From Reyranella sp. (GTDB taxonomy: Bacteria > Pseudomonadota > Alphaproteobacteria > Reyranellales > Reyranellaceae), in contig JAIEOV010000011.1 of assembly GCA_019750135.1 (NCBI GenBank), positions 34,798-98,797 on the forward strand: a stretch of DNA of 64,000 bases, in the 5' to 3' direction. The notes below the pieces were generated by a model that was not told the origin of the DNA, made no database searches, and worked only from the letters and a program-made list of their open reading frames with translations. Both the position numbers and the translations under genes were made by a program. Shown here one piece after another: positions 46,573 to 55,411 of this stretch; within the stretch, counting starts at the first letter, position 1; every line of letters starts with the position of its first letter.

Positions 46573-47065
46573 CCCGCCCGGCCTTGATGGGCCGCGGCAG
46601 GTCCTTGTGCGCCTGCCACAACTCGTCCAGCCGCGCCGCCACCGGGACCGGCCAGGGCGCCGAGCGGCGGCTGGCATAGTCGATGTTCATCACGATCGTC
46701 TCATTGGTCGCGGCCAAATAGCCCTGCTCGGCGTGATACATCTCGTGGAACAGATGGACCTTCTTGGCATCGCGGGCGAGAAGCTGCGTCGCAAAGCGCA
46801 TCGGCGCGCCCTCGCGCATCTCGCGGTCGTAGGTCACGTGTGTCTCCAGCACGAAGGTCATGCCGAGCTTGCCGTCGACGTAGCGCCGGCCCAGTCCCAT
46901 GTTGCGCATGAAGGCGCCCGAGGCCTGGTCGAAGGCGGTGACGTAGAAGGCGACGTTCATGTGGCCGTTCCAGTCGACCCATTCGGGCAGGACCTTCGAG
47001 GTATGGGTGTCGAGCGGCGCCCGGGTGACCAGCTCGGGCAACTCGTAGGGCAGTGAATCGAGCAT
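46547..47065 (-). CDS. Hot-dog thioesterase, copy B
   Basis: 172 aa acyl-CoA thioesterase-like protein. VLPEWVDWNGHMNVAFYVTAFDQA is the 4HBT/FabZ-type active-site segment and HVTYDREMREGAPMRF the second strand, with a VHLFHEMYH hydrophobic strand. Related proteins include the thioesterase half of carnitine dehydrogenase fusions. It lies 4 nt after its paralogue's stop with AGGAAG upstream. Its substrate is unknown. Confidence 0.88.
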   Translation of the reverse strand: MLDSLPYELPELVTRAPLDTHTSKVLPEWVDWNGHMNVAFYVTAFDQASGAFMRNMGLGRRYVDGKLGMTFVLETHVTYDREMREGAPMRFATQLLARDAKKVHLFHEMYHAEQGYLAATNETIVMNIDYASRRSAPWPVPVAARLDELWQAHKDLPRPIKAGRVMGLSQKK

Positions 47066-47069
47066 ACGC

Positions 47070-47585
47070 TTACTTCTTCCTCTTGATGCCGATGAGCCGG
47101 CCGGCCTGCGATGGCGCCGCCAGCTTCTTGTGCGCGGCCGCGAGCTTGTCGATGCGCTCCATCGCCCACTCGGGCCATGGCGCCGAGCGGCGCGTCTCGT
47201 AGTCGATGTGCATCAGCATCAGCTCGTTGGTGGCGGCGAGATAGCCCTCGGTCTCGTGATGCATGCAATGGATGAAGTGCAGGCGCTTGGCGTCGTGGTC
47301 GAGGATCTGGCTGGTGATGCGCAGCGGATCGCCCTCCTTGACTTCGCGGTCGTAGGTGACGTGCGCCTCGAGCACGAAGGTCATGCCCATCTTCTCGCGC
47401 GTGTACTCCCAGCTGCAGCCGAATTGGTTGCACAGCGTGTCGGTCGCCTTGTCGAAGGCCACGACATAGAAGCCGACATTCATATGGCCGTTCCAGTCGA
47501 TCCACTCCGGCAGCACCGTGGCGCGGTGCTGGTCGAACGGCGCCGACAGGTCGAGTTCGATCATGGGGTAGGGCGGTACTATCAT
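47070..47585 (-). CDS. Hot-dog thioesterase, copy A
   Basis: 171 aa, closely similar to the next gene throughout (VLPEWIDWNGHMNVGFYVVAFDKATD; THVTYDRE becomes AHVTYDREVKEGDP; MHIDYETRRSAPWPE). This indicates a tandem duplication with retained active-site Asp/Asn region. The ATG at 47585 is preferred because PYP aligns with PYE of copy B; a Met at 47564 would drop it. It lies 53 nt behind the cytochrome c gene and could be the operon's tail. Confidence 0.88.
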   Translation of the reverse strand: MIVPPYPMIELDLSAPFDQHRATVLPEWIDWNGHMNVGFYVVAFDKATDTLCNQFGCSWEYTREKMGMTFVLEAHVTYDREVKEGDPLRITSQILDHDAKRLHFIHCMHHETEGYLAATNELMLMHIDYETRRSAPWPEWAMERIDKLAAAHKKLAAPSQAGRLIGIKRKK

Positions 47586-47638
47586 GCGGGGCGGACCCTA
47601 GCGAAGCCGCCGCCTGCACCGCAAGCGTCGAGGTTCAC

Positions 47639-48298
47639 TTACTTCGCCGCTTGAGCCGACGCCTCGCGAAGCTGCTGGTAGTAGGCGGCGACGGCCGCCA
47701 TGTCCTGCTCGCTGAGCCGCTTGGCGATGTCGGCCATGCCCTCGGCGCTGTCCTTGCGCGCGCCCGACTTCCACATCTGCAATTGCAGCGCGACGTAGTC
47801 CGCATACTGGCCTGCCAGGTAGGGGATCGCGGGGAACTCGCCAATGCCGCCCGGACCATGGCAGTTGTTGCAGGCCGGCAGCTGCTTCGCCTGGTCACCG
47901 GTGCGCGCCAGTTGCCGACCGCGCTCGACCAGCATGGCGTCCGCGCGCTTGTTGAACACGAACGGCCCCTCGGCGTTGGCGTAGTACGCGGCCACGGCGG
48001 CGCCGTCGGCGGCCGACAGGGCCTTGGCGATCGGTCCCATCAGCGCACTGGTGCGTGCGCCCGATGCGTAGTCGGCGAATTGCCTCGACATGTACCAGGC
48101 CGACTGGCCGGCCAGGCGGGGAAAGGCGCCGCTGCCGTCGGCGATGCCGTTCTGCATATGGCAGCCGGAGCAGGCCGGGACGGCGTCGCCGACGCCGTTG
48201 GCCGCGATGTCGGCGCCGCGCTTCAGGCTGTCCTGCGCGCGGACGGCGAGGGGCAGCGCGAAGAGGAACGCGGTCAGCCCGGCGACGAAGCGCCTCAC
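47639..48298 (-). CDS. Diheme cytochrome c (c4-like), dehydrogenase electron acceptor
   Basis: 219 aa with GTG start at 48298, overlapping the GMC gene's stop. The signal peptide is MRRFVAGLTAFLFALPLAVRA. Two c-type heme sites: PACSGCHMQNG and PACNNCHGPGG, each followed by a Met-containing loop (SALMGPIAKAL, EGMADIAKRL) as axial ligand candidates. The two halves are internal duplicates. In gluconate/alcohol dehydrogenase complexes the cytochrome usually has three hemes; this one has two. It transfers electrons from the FAD subunit to the respiratory chain. Confidence 0.9.
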   Translation of the reverse strand: MRRFVAGLTAFLFALPLAVRAQDSLKRGADIAANGVGDAVPACSGCHMQNGIADGSGAFPRLAGQSAWYMSRQFADYASGARTSALMGPIAKALSAADGAAVAAYYANAEGPFVFNKRADAMLVERGRQLARTGDQAKQLPACNNCHGPGGIGEFPAIPYLAGQYADYVALQLQMWKSGARKDSAEGMADIAKRLSEQDMAAVAAYYQQLREASAQAAK

Positions 48299-50064
48299 GT
48301 CGGCACCAGCGCGCCCGGCGCCTTCAGGTACCGGTTCTTGATCGCGTCGAGCGCCCAGTAGGTCAGTGCGCCGACCGTGCCGGTCGGATTGTACGAGGCA
48401 TTGTGCGGATAGGCCGAGGCGCCGATCACGAACACGTTGGGCACGTCCCAGCTCTGCAGGTAGCGGTTGACCGCGCTCGTCCTGGGATCGTTGCCCATGA
48501 TGGCGCCGCCGGTATTGTGCGTCGTCTGGTAGATCGTCGAGTCGTAGGGCCGTTCGCGCGGCGCGCCGGCCACGATCTTGCCGCCCATGGCGCGGCCGAT
48601 GCCGATCGCCTTGTCGGTGACGTAGCGCGACATGCGCACGTCGTTCTGCGGGAAGTCGAAGGTCATGCGCAACAGCGGCTGGCCCCAGGCGTCCTTGTAG
48701 GTCGGATCGAGGTCGAGATGGTTGCCGCGCATCGGATGCGAGGAGCCGTGGCAGGTCAGCACGACGGTATGGTTGTAGTGGCGCGCCACGGCCTGCTTCC
48801 AGCCCAGGCCCCAGCGCGGCGTGCCGGGCGGCACGGGATGGAACTCGATCGGCCGGCCGCCGGTCATGGTGGCGCTGATATAGGCGCCGCCGACGAAGCC
48901 CAGCCCCTTGTGGTCGAAATTGTCGCCGGCGAAGTCGTCGATCACGGTGCCGCTGGCGCCCGACGCCATGAAGGGATTGATGACGACGTCCTGGTCGTAG
49001 AAGACCGACGCGTAGCTCATGGTCTGGAAGGCGTAGTTGCGGCCGACCGTGCCTTCGCCGGTCGCCGGGTCGTAGGGCTTGCCGATGCGCGAGTTCAACA
49101 GCATGCGCACGTTGTTCAGCGAATAGGCCGTGATCAGCACCAGCTCGGCCGGCTGCTCGTACTCGCGGCCGGCGGCGTCGACATAGGTGACGCCGGTCGC
49201 CTTCTTGCCCGTGCTGTCGAGATTGACGCGCAGCACCTGGCAGCCGATGCGCAGCTCGTAATCGGGATTCTTCAGGGCGACCGGCAGGATGACGGTCTGC
49301 GGGCTCGCCTTGGCGAAATGCTCGCAGGCGAAGCGCTCGCAGAAGCCGCAGAACACGCACTGGTGCAGCGAGAGCCCTTCGGGATTGGTGTAGGGCTCGC
49401 TGAGCGTCGAAGCAGGCGAGGGGAAGGGATGATAACCCAGGCTCTCGGCGCCCTTGCGGAACAGCGCGCCGTAGTAGGGTTCCTTCATCGGTCGTGTCGG
49501 GTACTCGCGCGAGCGCGGGCCCTCGAAGGGATTGCCGCCGGCCTGGACGACGCCCTTGATGTTGCCCGCCTTGCCGGACGTGCCGCAGAGATATTCGAAG
49601 CGGTCGTAGTGCGGCTCGAGCTCGGCGTAGGTGACGCCCCAATCCTGGATGGCCAGCTCGGGATCGACGAAGCCTTTGCCGTAGCGCCCTTCGAGATGCG
49701 TGCGGTAGACGAAGTCGGCCGGCTGGAAGCGCCAGGTGAGACCGTTCCAATGCACCGCCGCCCCGCCCAGGCCGGTTCCCGGCATGAAGCCCTGCCAGCG
49801 TCGCATCGGTAGCGCCGTCTGGCCGGTCGAGTTGCGGAAGGTCATCGCCTCCTTGACGTTGTCCTGGGTCAGCGCCTTGCGCACGGCATAGCGCAGTTCG
49901 TCGTGGATGGCGGGCGACTGGAAGTCCGGCACGGTATCGCGCATCGGCCCGCGCTCGAGGCCAACGACCTTCAGGCCCGTCGCCGCCAACTCCTTGCCTA
50001 AAATGGCGCCGGTCAGGCCGACGCCGACCGTGACGACGTCCACCGCCTTCAGACGCTCGGCCAT
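48295..50064 (-). CDS. GMC oxidoreductase, FAD subunit of gluconate-2-dehydrogenase-like complex
   Basis: 589 aa. FAD Rossmann motif VGVGLTGAILGKELAATG; substrate-side FMPGTGLGGAAVHWNGLTWRF; CVFCGFCERFACEHF, a cysteine-rich stretch seen in gluconate dehydrogenase large subunits (may bind iron-sulfur). C-terminal catalytic region: VVLTCHGSS, then IGASAYPHNASYNPTGTVGAL with the conserved His/Asn. It acts on a sugar acid or alcohol in the periplasm. The first Met is placed at 50064, so the stop of the gamma subunit and this start share one base (TGATG). Confidence 0.92.
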   Translation of the reverse strand: MAERLKAVDVVTVGVGLTGAILGKELAATGLKVVGLERGPMRDTVPDFQSPAIHDELRYAVRKALTQDNVKEAMTFRNSTGQTALPMRRWQGFMPGTGLGGAAVHWNGLTWRFQPADFVYRTHLEGRYGKGFVDPELAIQDWGVTYAELEPHYDRFEYLCGTSGKAGNIKGVVQAGGNPFEGPRSREYPTRPMKEPYYGALFRKGAESLGYHPFPSPASTLSEPYTNPEGLSLHQCVFCGFCERFACEHFAKASPQTVILPVALKNPDYELRIGCQVLRVNLDSTGKKATGVTYVDAAGREYEQPAELVLITAYSLNNVRMLLNSRIGKPYDPATGEGTVGRNYAFQTMSYASVFYDQDVVINPFMASGASGTVIDDFAGDNFDHKGLGFVGGAYISATMTGGRPIEFHPVPPGTPRWGLGWKQAVARHYNHTVVLTCHGSSHPMRGNHLDLDPTYKDAWGQPLLRMTFDFPQNDVRMSRYVTDKAIGIGRAMGGKIVAGAPRERPYDSTIYQTTHNTGGAIMGNDPRTSAVNRYLQSWDVPNVFVIGASAYPHNASYNPTGTVGALTYWALDAIKNRYLKAPGALVPT

Positions 50065-50786
50065 CAGCGCTGGCCTGCCGGAATGCCTGGCTGCACATGG
50101 ACGTGGCCATGACTGTCCTCGGCAAGGCTGGTCGGCTTGCGGTCGAGCTTCAGCCCGTGCTGGTCGACCAGCTCGTAGTACGAGGCATAGGCGCCGGGGA
50201 AACCGATCATCTTCCACGCGACCATGTCGCGATTGCCGCCATAGACCGGATCGCTGAAGAAGCCTTCGACCGTGGCGTTCCACAGATGGGCGAAAAAGAC
50301 GTGCGATGGCACGCCGCCGAGATCCGCGGCCCCGGCTTCGAGGCTGCGCAGATAGGCGTCCTGCTGCTCGCCGCTCATCTTGGCGAACGGCGTGCCGGCG
50401 CGCGCCAGGTCTTTGTTGATGGCGGCCAGTGCCGTCCGGAACAGCTCGGCGGGCGTGAAGGGGAGCTGGTAGCCCTGGCTCGGCGTGCCGGGCTGCCAGG
50501 GGCCGCTGCGATAGAGCCGCTCGCCGGCGCCCCAGGCGCCGTTCAGCTCCTTGTCGAGGAAGTTGGCGACGCCCGCTTCCAGCGCGCCGGGCCATTTGTC
50601 GTCGGCCGGGATCAGCCGCGATACGGCGGCTTCGATGAAGGCGACCTCGTCGGTGTTGAAGAAGAGATAGGTGGTCGGCTGTGCCGCGGGCCGAGCCTGT
50701 TGCGACGCCGCTTCAGGCGGTGTTGCCAGTGCCGCTGCAACGGCGCCCGTTGCGGCGACCACATCCCTGCGCGAGAGACGGCTCAT
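50064..50786 (-). CDS. Gluconate 2-dehydrogenase subunit 3 (gamma) family protein with Tat signal
   Basis: 240 aa. The N-terminus MSRLSRRDVVAATGAVAAALA has a twin-arginine motif. The mature part carries FFNTDEVAFIEAAVSRLIPADDKWPGA and the PVYGGNRDMVAWKMIGFPGAY segment typical of the family. This subunit escorts the FAD subunit through Tat export in known complexes. The gene order gamma-FAD-cytochrome c is the standard arrangement. Confidence 0.92.
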   Translation of the reverse strand: MSRLSRRDVVAATGAVAAALATPPEAASQQARPAAQPTTYLFFNTDEVAFIEAAVSRLIPADDKWPGALEAGVANFLDKELNGAWGAGERLYRSGPWQPGTPSQGYQLPFTPAELFRTALAAINKDLARAGTPFAKMSGEQQDAYLRSLEAGAADLGGVPSHVFFAHLWNATVEGFFSDPVYGGNRDMVAWKMIGFPGAYASYYELVDQHGLKLDRKPTSLAEDSHGHVHVQPGIPAGQR

Positions 50787-50801
50787 CGCGTCCTCCCCCG
50801 T

Positions 50802-52034
50802 TCATCTTGTCCTGTCCCCGGCAGGCACTGTCGCATTCCGTGCGCCTTCGTACCAGCGTGACATTAGTTCGATGGCGATCCAGGTCAGGACCGAGCAGGC
50901 CAGCAGTACGTAGAGTCCATTGTGCCAACCGATCTGGTCGACGATCAGGGCGAACAGCGTCGGCGAGAAGGCGTTGACCAACAGGATCGGCGTGGCGATC
51001 AGCCCAAGCACCGCACCGTAGCCCTCGGCGCCGAACAGCGCCAAGGGCACGGCGCCGCGCACGATGGTGATGACGCCCTGCGAGGCGCCCAGCAGCAGCG
51101 TGAAGGCGACCAACAGCCAGAGCTCGCCGCGCGCCACCATCAGCAGCACCAGGCAGGGCGGCAGCACGCCGATGGCGATGCGGGCGACCGTCATGGCCTT
51201 GAGGTTCTTGGCGAAGAATATTTCTATCAATCGACCGCCGAACTGGCCGTGGCCCTTGAGGGAGGCGACCCAAACGGCGACTGCTCCGACCAACCCGGCC
51301 GCCTCGAGCAAGGGTACGAGCTGCAGCGAGATCACGCCGAACACGAAGCCGTTCAGCGACATGATCAGGGCGAACAGCACCATTCCGATGGTGCGTTGCC
51401 GGCCTTGCAGGGCCGGTCCTTCGGGAGATGACGTCGTGGGCTTGGCTGCCGTCGTCGCCGCAGCGCCTGTCTCGCGCCAGGACAGGCCAATCCAATTCAG
51501 CGGCAGGCAGATCACGAGGTTAATCGTCGCGAACAGCATCAGCGTGCCGCGCCAGCCATAGGCCTCGTTGAGGTAATGGCCGATCACCCAGAAGACCGTC
51601 GAGGCATAGGCGCCGTAGAGCGTGAGATAGGAGATCGCCAGCCGGCCGCGGCTCGGCACGACCTGCACCAGGGCGGCGAAGGCGGCGTCGTAGAGGCAGC
51701 AGCGCATGCCGATGCCCATCACGATCCAGGCCGCGAAGTAGGGGACGACGCCCTGGACCTGGGCCAGGGCGAACAGGCCCAGCGACACGATCACCGTGCC
51801 GGCCGACATGACGATGCGCGCGCCGATGCGGTCGATCAGGCGGCCGACCGACGTCGAGATCACGCCCATCGTCACCAGCGCCACGCTGAAGCCCAGGAAG
51901 ATCGTGCTGATGGCCCAGCCGGTCTCGGCCGCGATCGGTTTGGCCAGCACGCCCAGGCAATAGAAGCTGGTGCCCCACGCCGTGATCTGGGTGATGCCGA
52001 GCGCGTTGACTGCGATGGCGAAGGGGCTGCGCAT
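50802..52034 (-). CDS. MFS transporter
   Basis: 410 aa, ~12 TM helices. The start at 52034 immediately follows the upstream gene's stop. MFS loop 2-3 is STSVGRLIDRIGARIVMSAG. Other helices include AWGTSFYCLGVLAKPIAAETG and FALIMSLNGFVFGVISLQLVPLLEAAG. A substrate cannot be assigned. Position between a hydrolase and a sugar-acid-type dehydrogenase suggests import of an organic acid or export of a metabolite. A leftward frame to 52259 is rejected since the first TM helix starts at 52034. Confidence 0.9.
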   Translation of the reverse strand: MRSPFAIAVNALGITQITAWGTSFYCLGVLAKPIAAETGWAISTIFLGFSVALVTMGVISTSVGRLIDRIGARIVMSAGTVIVSLGLFALAQVQGVVPYFAAWIVMGIGMRCCLYDAAFAALVQVVPSRGRLAISYLTLYGAYASTVFWVIGHYLNEAYGWRGTLMLFATINLVICLPLNWIGLSWRETGAAATTAAKPTTSSPEGPALQGRQRTIGMVLFALIMSLNGFVFGVISLQLVPLLEAAGLVGAVAVWVASLKGHGQFGGRLIEIFFAKNLKAMTVARIAIGVLPPCLVLLMVARGELWLLVAFTLLLGASQGVITIVRGAVPLALFGAEGYGAVLGLIATPILLVNAFSPTLFALIVDQIGWHNGLYVLLACSVLTWIAIELMSRWYEGARNATVPAGDRTR

Positions 52035-52405
52035 CAGCGCTTGCACTCGGGGATTTCCGACAGGTCGCGGAAGATGCGTTTGCCGAAGCGCTCGCCGGTC
52101 GCGATCATGTCGTCGGCGCCGGCCGACGGCCCGCCGATGCGCAGCACGGCATCGCACTTGCCGACCAGCTCGCGCGCCACCGGATGGAAGATCTCGTCGA
52201 ACACCGCATCGCCGGTCTTCTTCGAGCCGGCATGCTTCAGCAAGGGCAGGGCGAACCATTCGCCCAGTACCGGCAGATGGCCGCGCCGGAACACTTTCAG
52301 CGCCATGTCCTCCATGGCATCGACGTTGCGCCGGATCAGCACGGGATCGTCGTTGGTGCCGGAGCGGTAGGGCCCGGCGATCAGGATCATGAGCTGCTCA
52401 CTCAT
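52034..52405 (-). CDS. Nucleoside 2-deoxyribosyltransferase-like protein (DUF4406)
   Basis: 123 aa. The N-terminal strand and nucleotide loop LMILIAGPYRSGTNDDPVLIRRNVDAM and LPVLGEWFALPLL match the nucleoside 2-deoxyribosyltransferase-like superfamily, as do DEIFHPVARELVGKCDAVLRIGG and GPSAGADDM. The catalytic Glu/Asp are not certain. It overlaps the hydrolase by 4 nt and the MFS gene by 1 nt. Confidence 0.7.
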   Translation of the reverse strand: MSEQLMILIAGPYRSGTNDDPVLIRRNVDAMEDMALKVFRRGHLPVLGEWFALPLLKHAGSKKTGDAVFDEIFHPVARELVGKCDAVLRIGGPSAGADDMIATGERFGKRIFRDLSEIPECKR

Positions 52406-53118
52406 CGCGGGATCTCCAGCAGTTCCTGCGCCACCAGGTCGGGCGCGGAGATGATGCAGTTGTGGCCGGCCGCGATCGGCCGGTAGCGGATGTGCGGCAT
52501 GGCCTGGACCTTCTCATGCATGCCGGCCGACACGGGGTAACGCGGCTTGGTGCAGGCGATGTAGGTCATCGGCCGGCCGTTGCCGGCGGGGTGGCTCATG
52601 CGGATGGGCTTGGTGTAGCAGGCCACCGGATGCGGCGTGAGCTGGCCGTGCGTCCACGCCGCCAGCTCAGGGTCGTCGATGATCAGGCTGCCGACCGGCG
52701 CGAAGGGCAGCACCTCGGTGCCGTTCACCACCTGCACCAGCTTCCGGCGCTTGGCGACGATCGCAGCCGGAATGCGGCCGAAGATCGACTGGCCGTCCTG
52801 GGCGATGCCACCGTCGATGATCACGAGATGGGCGATGCGCTCGGGGACGCGGTCGGTCACCAGGCTGGCGATCAGGCTGCCGAAGCTGTGGCCGACCAGC
52901 ACGATGTCGGAAAGATCGTCCCGCTCCAGCGCCGCCACCGTGTCGGCCACGAACACGTCGTTGTCGAGCTCGGGCGACAGCTCGGCCGCGCGCTCGCCGA
53001 CGCCGCGAAAGGGCAGGGCTTGGGCGTCATGGCCCGCGGCACGCAGGCGTTCCAGCACGAATTGCCAGGACCAGGCGCCCATCCAGGCGCCGGGCAGGCA
53101 GAGATATGTCCGTTTCAT
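52402..53118 (-). CDS. Alpha/beta hydrolase
   Basis: 238 aa. The oxyanion/N-terminal strand is LCLPGAWMGAWSW, the nucleophile elbow VLVGHSFGSLIAS (Ser in GHSFG), and the likely catalytic His is in AAGHNCIISAP. Family members include esterases and enol-lactone hydrolases. It is 18 nt downstream of the GST gene, in the same operon. Confidence 0.9.
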   Translation of the reverse strand: MKRTYLCLPGAWMGAWSWQFVLERLRAAGHDAQALPFRGVGERAAELSPELDNDVFVADTVAALERDDLSDIVLVGHSFGSLIASLVTDRVPERIAHLVIIDGGIAQDGQSIFGRIPAAIVAKRRKLVQVVNGTEVLPFAPVGSLIIDDPELAAWTHGQLTPHPVACYTKPIRMSHPAGNGRPMTYIACTKPRYPVSAGMHEKVQAMPHIRYRPIAAGHNCIISAPDLVAQELLEIPR

Positions 53119-53136
53119 TGAGCCGGTCTTAGCCGG

Positions 53137-53796
53137 CTAGTTCACCAAGGTCGAGAGGTGCGAATTGCGTGCGCGGAGAAAGCGCTCCAGCCGGGCCTCG
53201 TAGTCGGCGCCTACCGCCTGGGCGATCGACGGTCTCCCGGCGAGCACCTTGCGCCAAGCGGCCACCTTGGGCTTGCCGGCCAGGATGCCGAGCGCGCCGA
53301 TGCGATCGAAGACATCGAAGTATCGGAATACCGGGCCGAACACCGCGTCGACCAGCGAGAAGGCGCCGTCGAACCACGGACCCTCTCCCAGATGGTTCTC
53401 CAGCCGGGCGAACTTCGCCGCCAGCGCCTCGGCCTTCGTCGCAAAGGCCGTGGGATCCTTGGCCGAATAGAGCCCGGCGATGTCGTTCAGGACGGCCGAG
53501 CCGAACTCGATCCAGGCGCGGTGTTCGGCGCGCCGCAGGGGATCGGCGGGATGCAAGGGATGCGGCCGCGTCTCCTCGAGATACTCCAGGATCACCGCGC
53601 TCTCGAAGATGGCGCGGTCGTCGACCTTGAGCACCGGCGTCTTGCCGAGCGGCGACAGGTCGAGGAACCAAGCCGGCTTGTCGGCGAGGTCGACGTAGAC
53701 GCGCTCGAACGGCACCATCTTCTCGGCCAGCGAGATGGCGGCCCGCTGGACGTAGGGGCAGAGGTGATGGCTGACGAGGGTGAGGGAGGGAGGCAT
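53137..53796 (-). CDS. Glutathione S-transferase family protein
   Basis: 219 aa. The N-terminal thioredoxin domain begins LTLVSHHLCPYVQRAAISLAEK with a CPY active-site Cys typical of beta/omega-class GSTs. LGKTPVLKVDDRAIFESAVILEYLEE carries the cis-Pro and ES glutathione site. The helical C-terminal domain has ENHLGEGPWFDGAFSLVDAVF. Start 53796 is chosen; an in-frame ATG at 53844 lies within the operator region. It is the first gene of a probable seven-gene operon. Confidence 0.92.
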   Translation of the reverse strand: MPPSLTLVSHHLCPYVQRAAISLAEKMVPFERVYVDLADKPAWFLDLSPLGKTPVLKVDDRAIFESAVILEYLEETRPHPLHPADPLRRAEHRAWIEFGSAVLNDIAGLYSAKDPTAFATKAEALAAKFARLENHLGEGPWFDGAFSLVDAVFGPVFRYFDVFDRIGALGILAGKPKVAAWRKVLAGRPSIAQAVGADYEARLERFLRARNSHLSTLVN

Positions 53797-53812
53797 GAGC
53801 CATTTCAAATAG

Positions 53813-53844
53813 ATGCACTTGCATTGATATGGATGCAGTTGCAT
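53813..53844. promoter_or_regulatory. Twin palindromic operator between GST and MarR genes
   Basis: ATGCACTTGCAT (53813-53824) and ATGCAGTTGCAT (53833-53844) are two copies of ATGCA-N2-TGCAT, each a perfect palindrome with arms ATGCA/TGCAT, spaced 20 bp centre to centre (two helical turns). They lie in the 77-bp gap between the divergent GST and MarR starts, where a MarR repressor would control both. No other such pair was seen here. Confidence 0.75.
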
Positions 53845-53873
53845 GTACTGTCAAGGCCCGGTATGGTGCCATC

Positions 53874-54320
53874 ATGAGCGACAAGCCGGCCGAGGCGACG
53901 ATCCGGGCATGGGCGCGCCTGATGAAGGCGCAGCACCGGGCGCTGGGCTCGGTGGAGAGCGCGTTGAAGGCGGCGGGGCTGCCGCCGCTCGCCTGGTACG
54001 ACGTGCTGCTGGAGACCGAGCGTGCCGGCAGGGACGGCCTGCGGCCTTTCGAGCTCGAGCAGGCCATGCTGCTGGCGCAATACAACCTCTCGCGCCTGGT
54101 CGACCGCATCGAAACTGCCGGTTACGTCGAGCGGCGGCCGTGCGCCGACGACGGCCGCGGCCATCTCATCGCCATCACCGACGCCGGCCGGGCGATGCGC
54201 CGGCGCATGTGGCCGGTCTATGCGCGTGCCATCGAGGCCGCGGTTGGCCAGCGCCTGTCGGGCAAGCAGGCGGCGACGCTCGGCGAGCTCTTGGGCCAGC
54301 TGATCGACGAACCGTCATGA
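53874..54320 (+). CDS. MarR-family transcriptional regulator
   Basis: 148 aa winged-helix dimer. LPPLAWYDVLLETERA (helix 2), LRPFELEQAMLLAQYNLSRLVDRIETAGYVERR (recognition helix and wing) and DDGRGHLIAITDAGRAMRRRM (wing tip). Start 53874 is chosen because the twin palindromes lie upstream; an ATG at 53829 overlaps them. It likely represses its own gene and the divergent GST operon in response to a small ligand. Confidence 0.93.
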   Translation: MSDKPAEATIRAWARLMKAQHRALGSVESALKAAGLPPLAWYDVLLETERAGRDGLRPFELEQAMLLAQYNLSRLVDRIETAGYVERRPCADDGRGHLIAITDAGRAMRRRMWPVYARAIEAAVGQRLSGKQAATLGELLGQLIDEPS

Positions 54321-55411
54321 GGTTCCTGTTCTTCAGCGGCGGTTTCACCGTCGGCGGCATGGAAACCGCGTACCTGTCGCTGATGAAGGGCCTTGTTGCA
54401 CGCGGTCATCAGCCCACGGCGATCGTCAGCGGCTGGACCGACGGCGAGGTACCGCGTCTCCTCGACGAGGCCGGTATCTCGCATCACGAAGTGCGGCTCG
54501 GCCGGTTCTATATCAGCAATGCGCTCTTCACCTGGCACGCCATACGGCGCATGCCCGAGGCGCGGCGCCAGCTTCGCGCCATTGCTGCCGACGTACGGCC
54601 CGACTGGGTGATTTCGCCCGACGTGCAGCCTCTGCTGCTGTCGGCCTCGATCCTGCGGACGCGGCGCGCGCTCTTTCTGCAATCGCCGCCTGAGCGCCTG
54701 ATGCAGCATCGCTGGGTCGGCCGCCTGCTCGACCGGCGGCTCGATCGCGTGCTCTGCTGCTCGCGGTTCATCGCCGAGTGGGCCCGCAGCACCCCAGTCG
54801 ATCCCGCCAAGCTCGCCGTCGTCTACAACGGCGTGCCGATGTCTTCCGCGGCGCCCATTGTCGACCGGACGCCGCCGCGCCTTGCCATCGTCGGCCGCCT
54901 CGTCGGGCAGAAGCAGCACATGGTGCTACTCGAGGCCTGCGCCCTCCTGAAACAGCGCGGTGTCGACTGCCGGCTCGACATCGTCGGCACCAAGGGTGGC
55001 GACTTCTCCGACGCTGTCGAAGCGCGCATCGCGGCCCTCGGCCTCGTCGAGCTGGTACGCTGGACCGGTTTTGTCGCCGACCGCGACCTGCTGTACCGCG
55101 ACGTCGACATCCTGGTCGCGCCGGCCGTCGGGGAGCCGTTCGGCCTGACGGTCGCGGAAGCGGGCGCCTATGGCCTGCCGGTCGTCGCGGCGCGTTCCGG
55201 CGCCTTTCCCGAGATCGTCGAGGACGGCCGCACCGGCCTGTTGTTCGCACCGGGCGATGCGGCCGACCTGGCGCGCAATCTCGAGCGCCTCGTGCGCGAT
55301 GCCGAGCTGCGCCGCCGCCTGGGGGCCGCGGGCCGCGAGCGTGTCGCGTCGACCTTCACGATCGACGCCATGACGGAGCTCTTCCTGACAGCCTGCGCTA
55401 CATCGCGCTGA
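54317..55411 (+). CDS. Glycosyltransferase, GT4 family
   Basis: 364 aa, GT-B fold. N-terminal FFSGGFTVGGMETAYLSLMKGL; C-terminal donor domain AIVGRLVGQKQHMVLLEACALL, then LVAPAVGEPFGLTVAEAGAYGLPVVA with the GEPFGLTxxE signature. Acceptor and sugar are unknown. ATGA overlap with the MarR gene ties its expression to the regulator, an unexpected pairing. Its end overlaps the convergent RcnB-like gene by 14 nt. Confidence 0.92.
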   Translation: MRFLFFSGGFTVGGMETAYLSLMKGLVARGHQPTAIVSGWTDGEVPRLLDEAGISHHEVRLGRFYISNALFTWHAIRRMPEARRQLRAIAADVRPDWVISPDVQPLLLSASILRTRRALFLQSPPERLMQHRWVGRLLDRRLDRVLCCSRFIAEWARSTPVDPAKLAVVYNGVPMSSAAPIVDRTPPRLAIVGRLVGQKQHMVLLEACALLKQRGVDCRLDIVGTKGGDFSDAVEARIAALGLVELVRWTGFVADRDLLYRDVDILVAPAVGEPFGLTVAEAGAYGLPVVAARSGAFPEIVEDGRTGLLFAPGDAADLARNLERLVRDAELRRRLGAAGRERVASTFTIDAMTELFLTACATSR

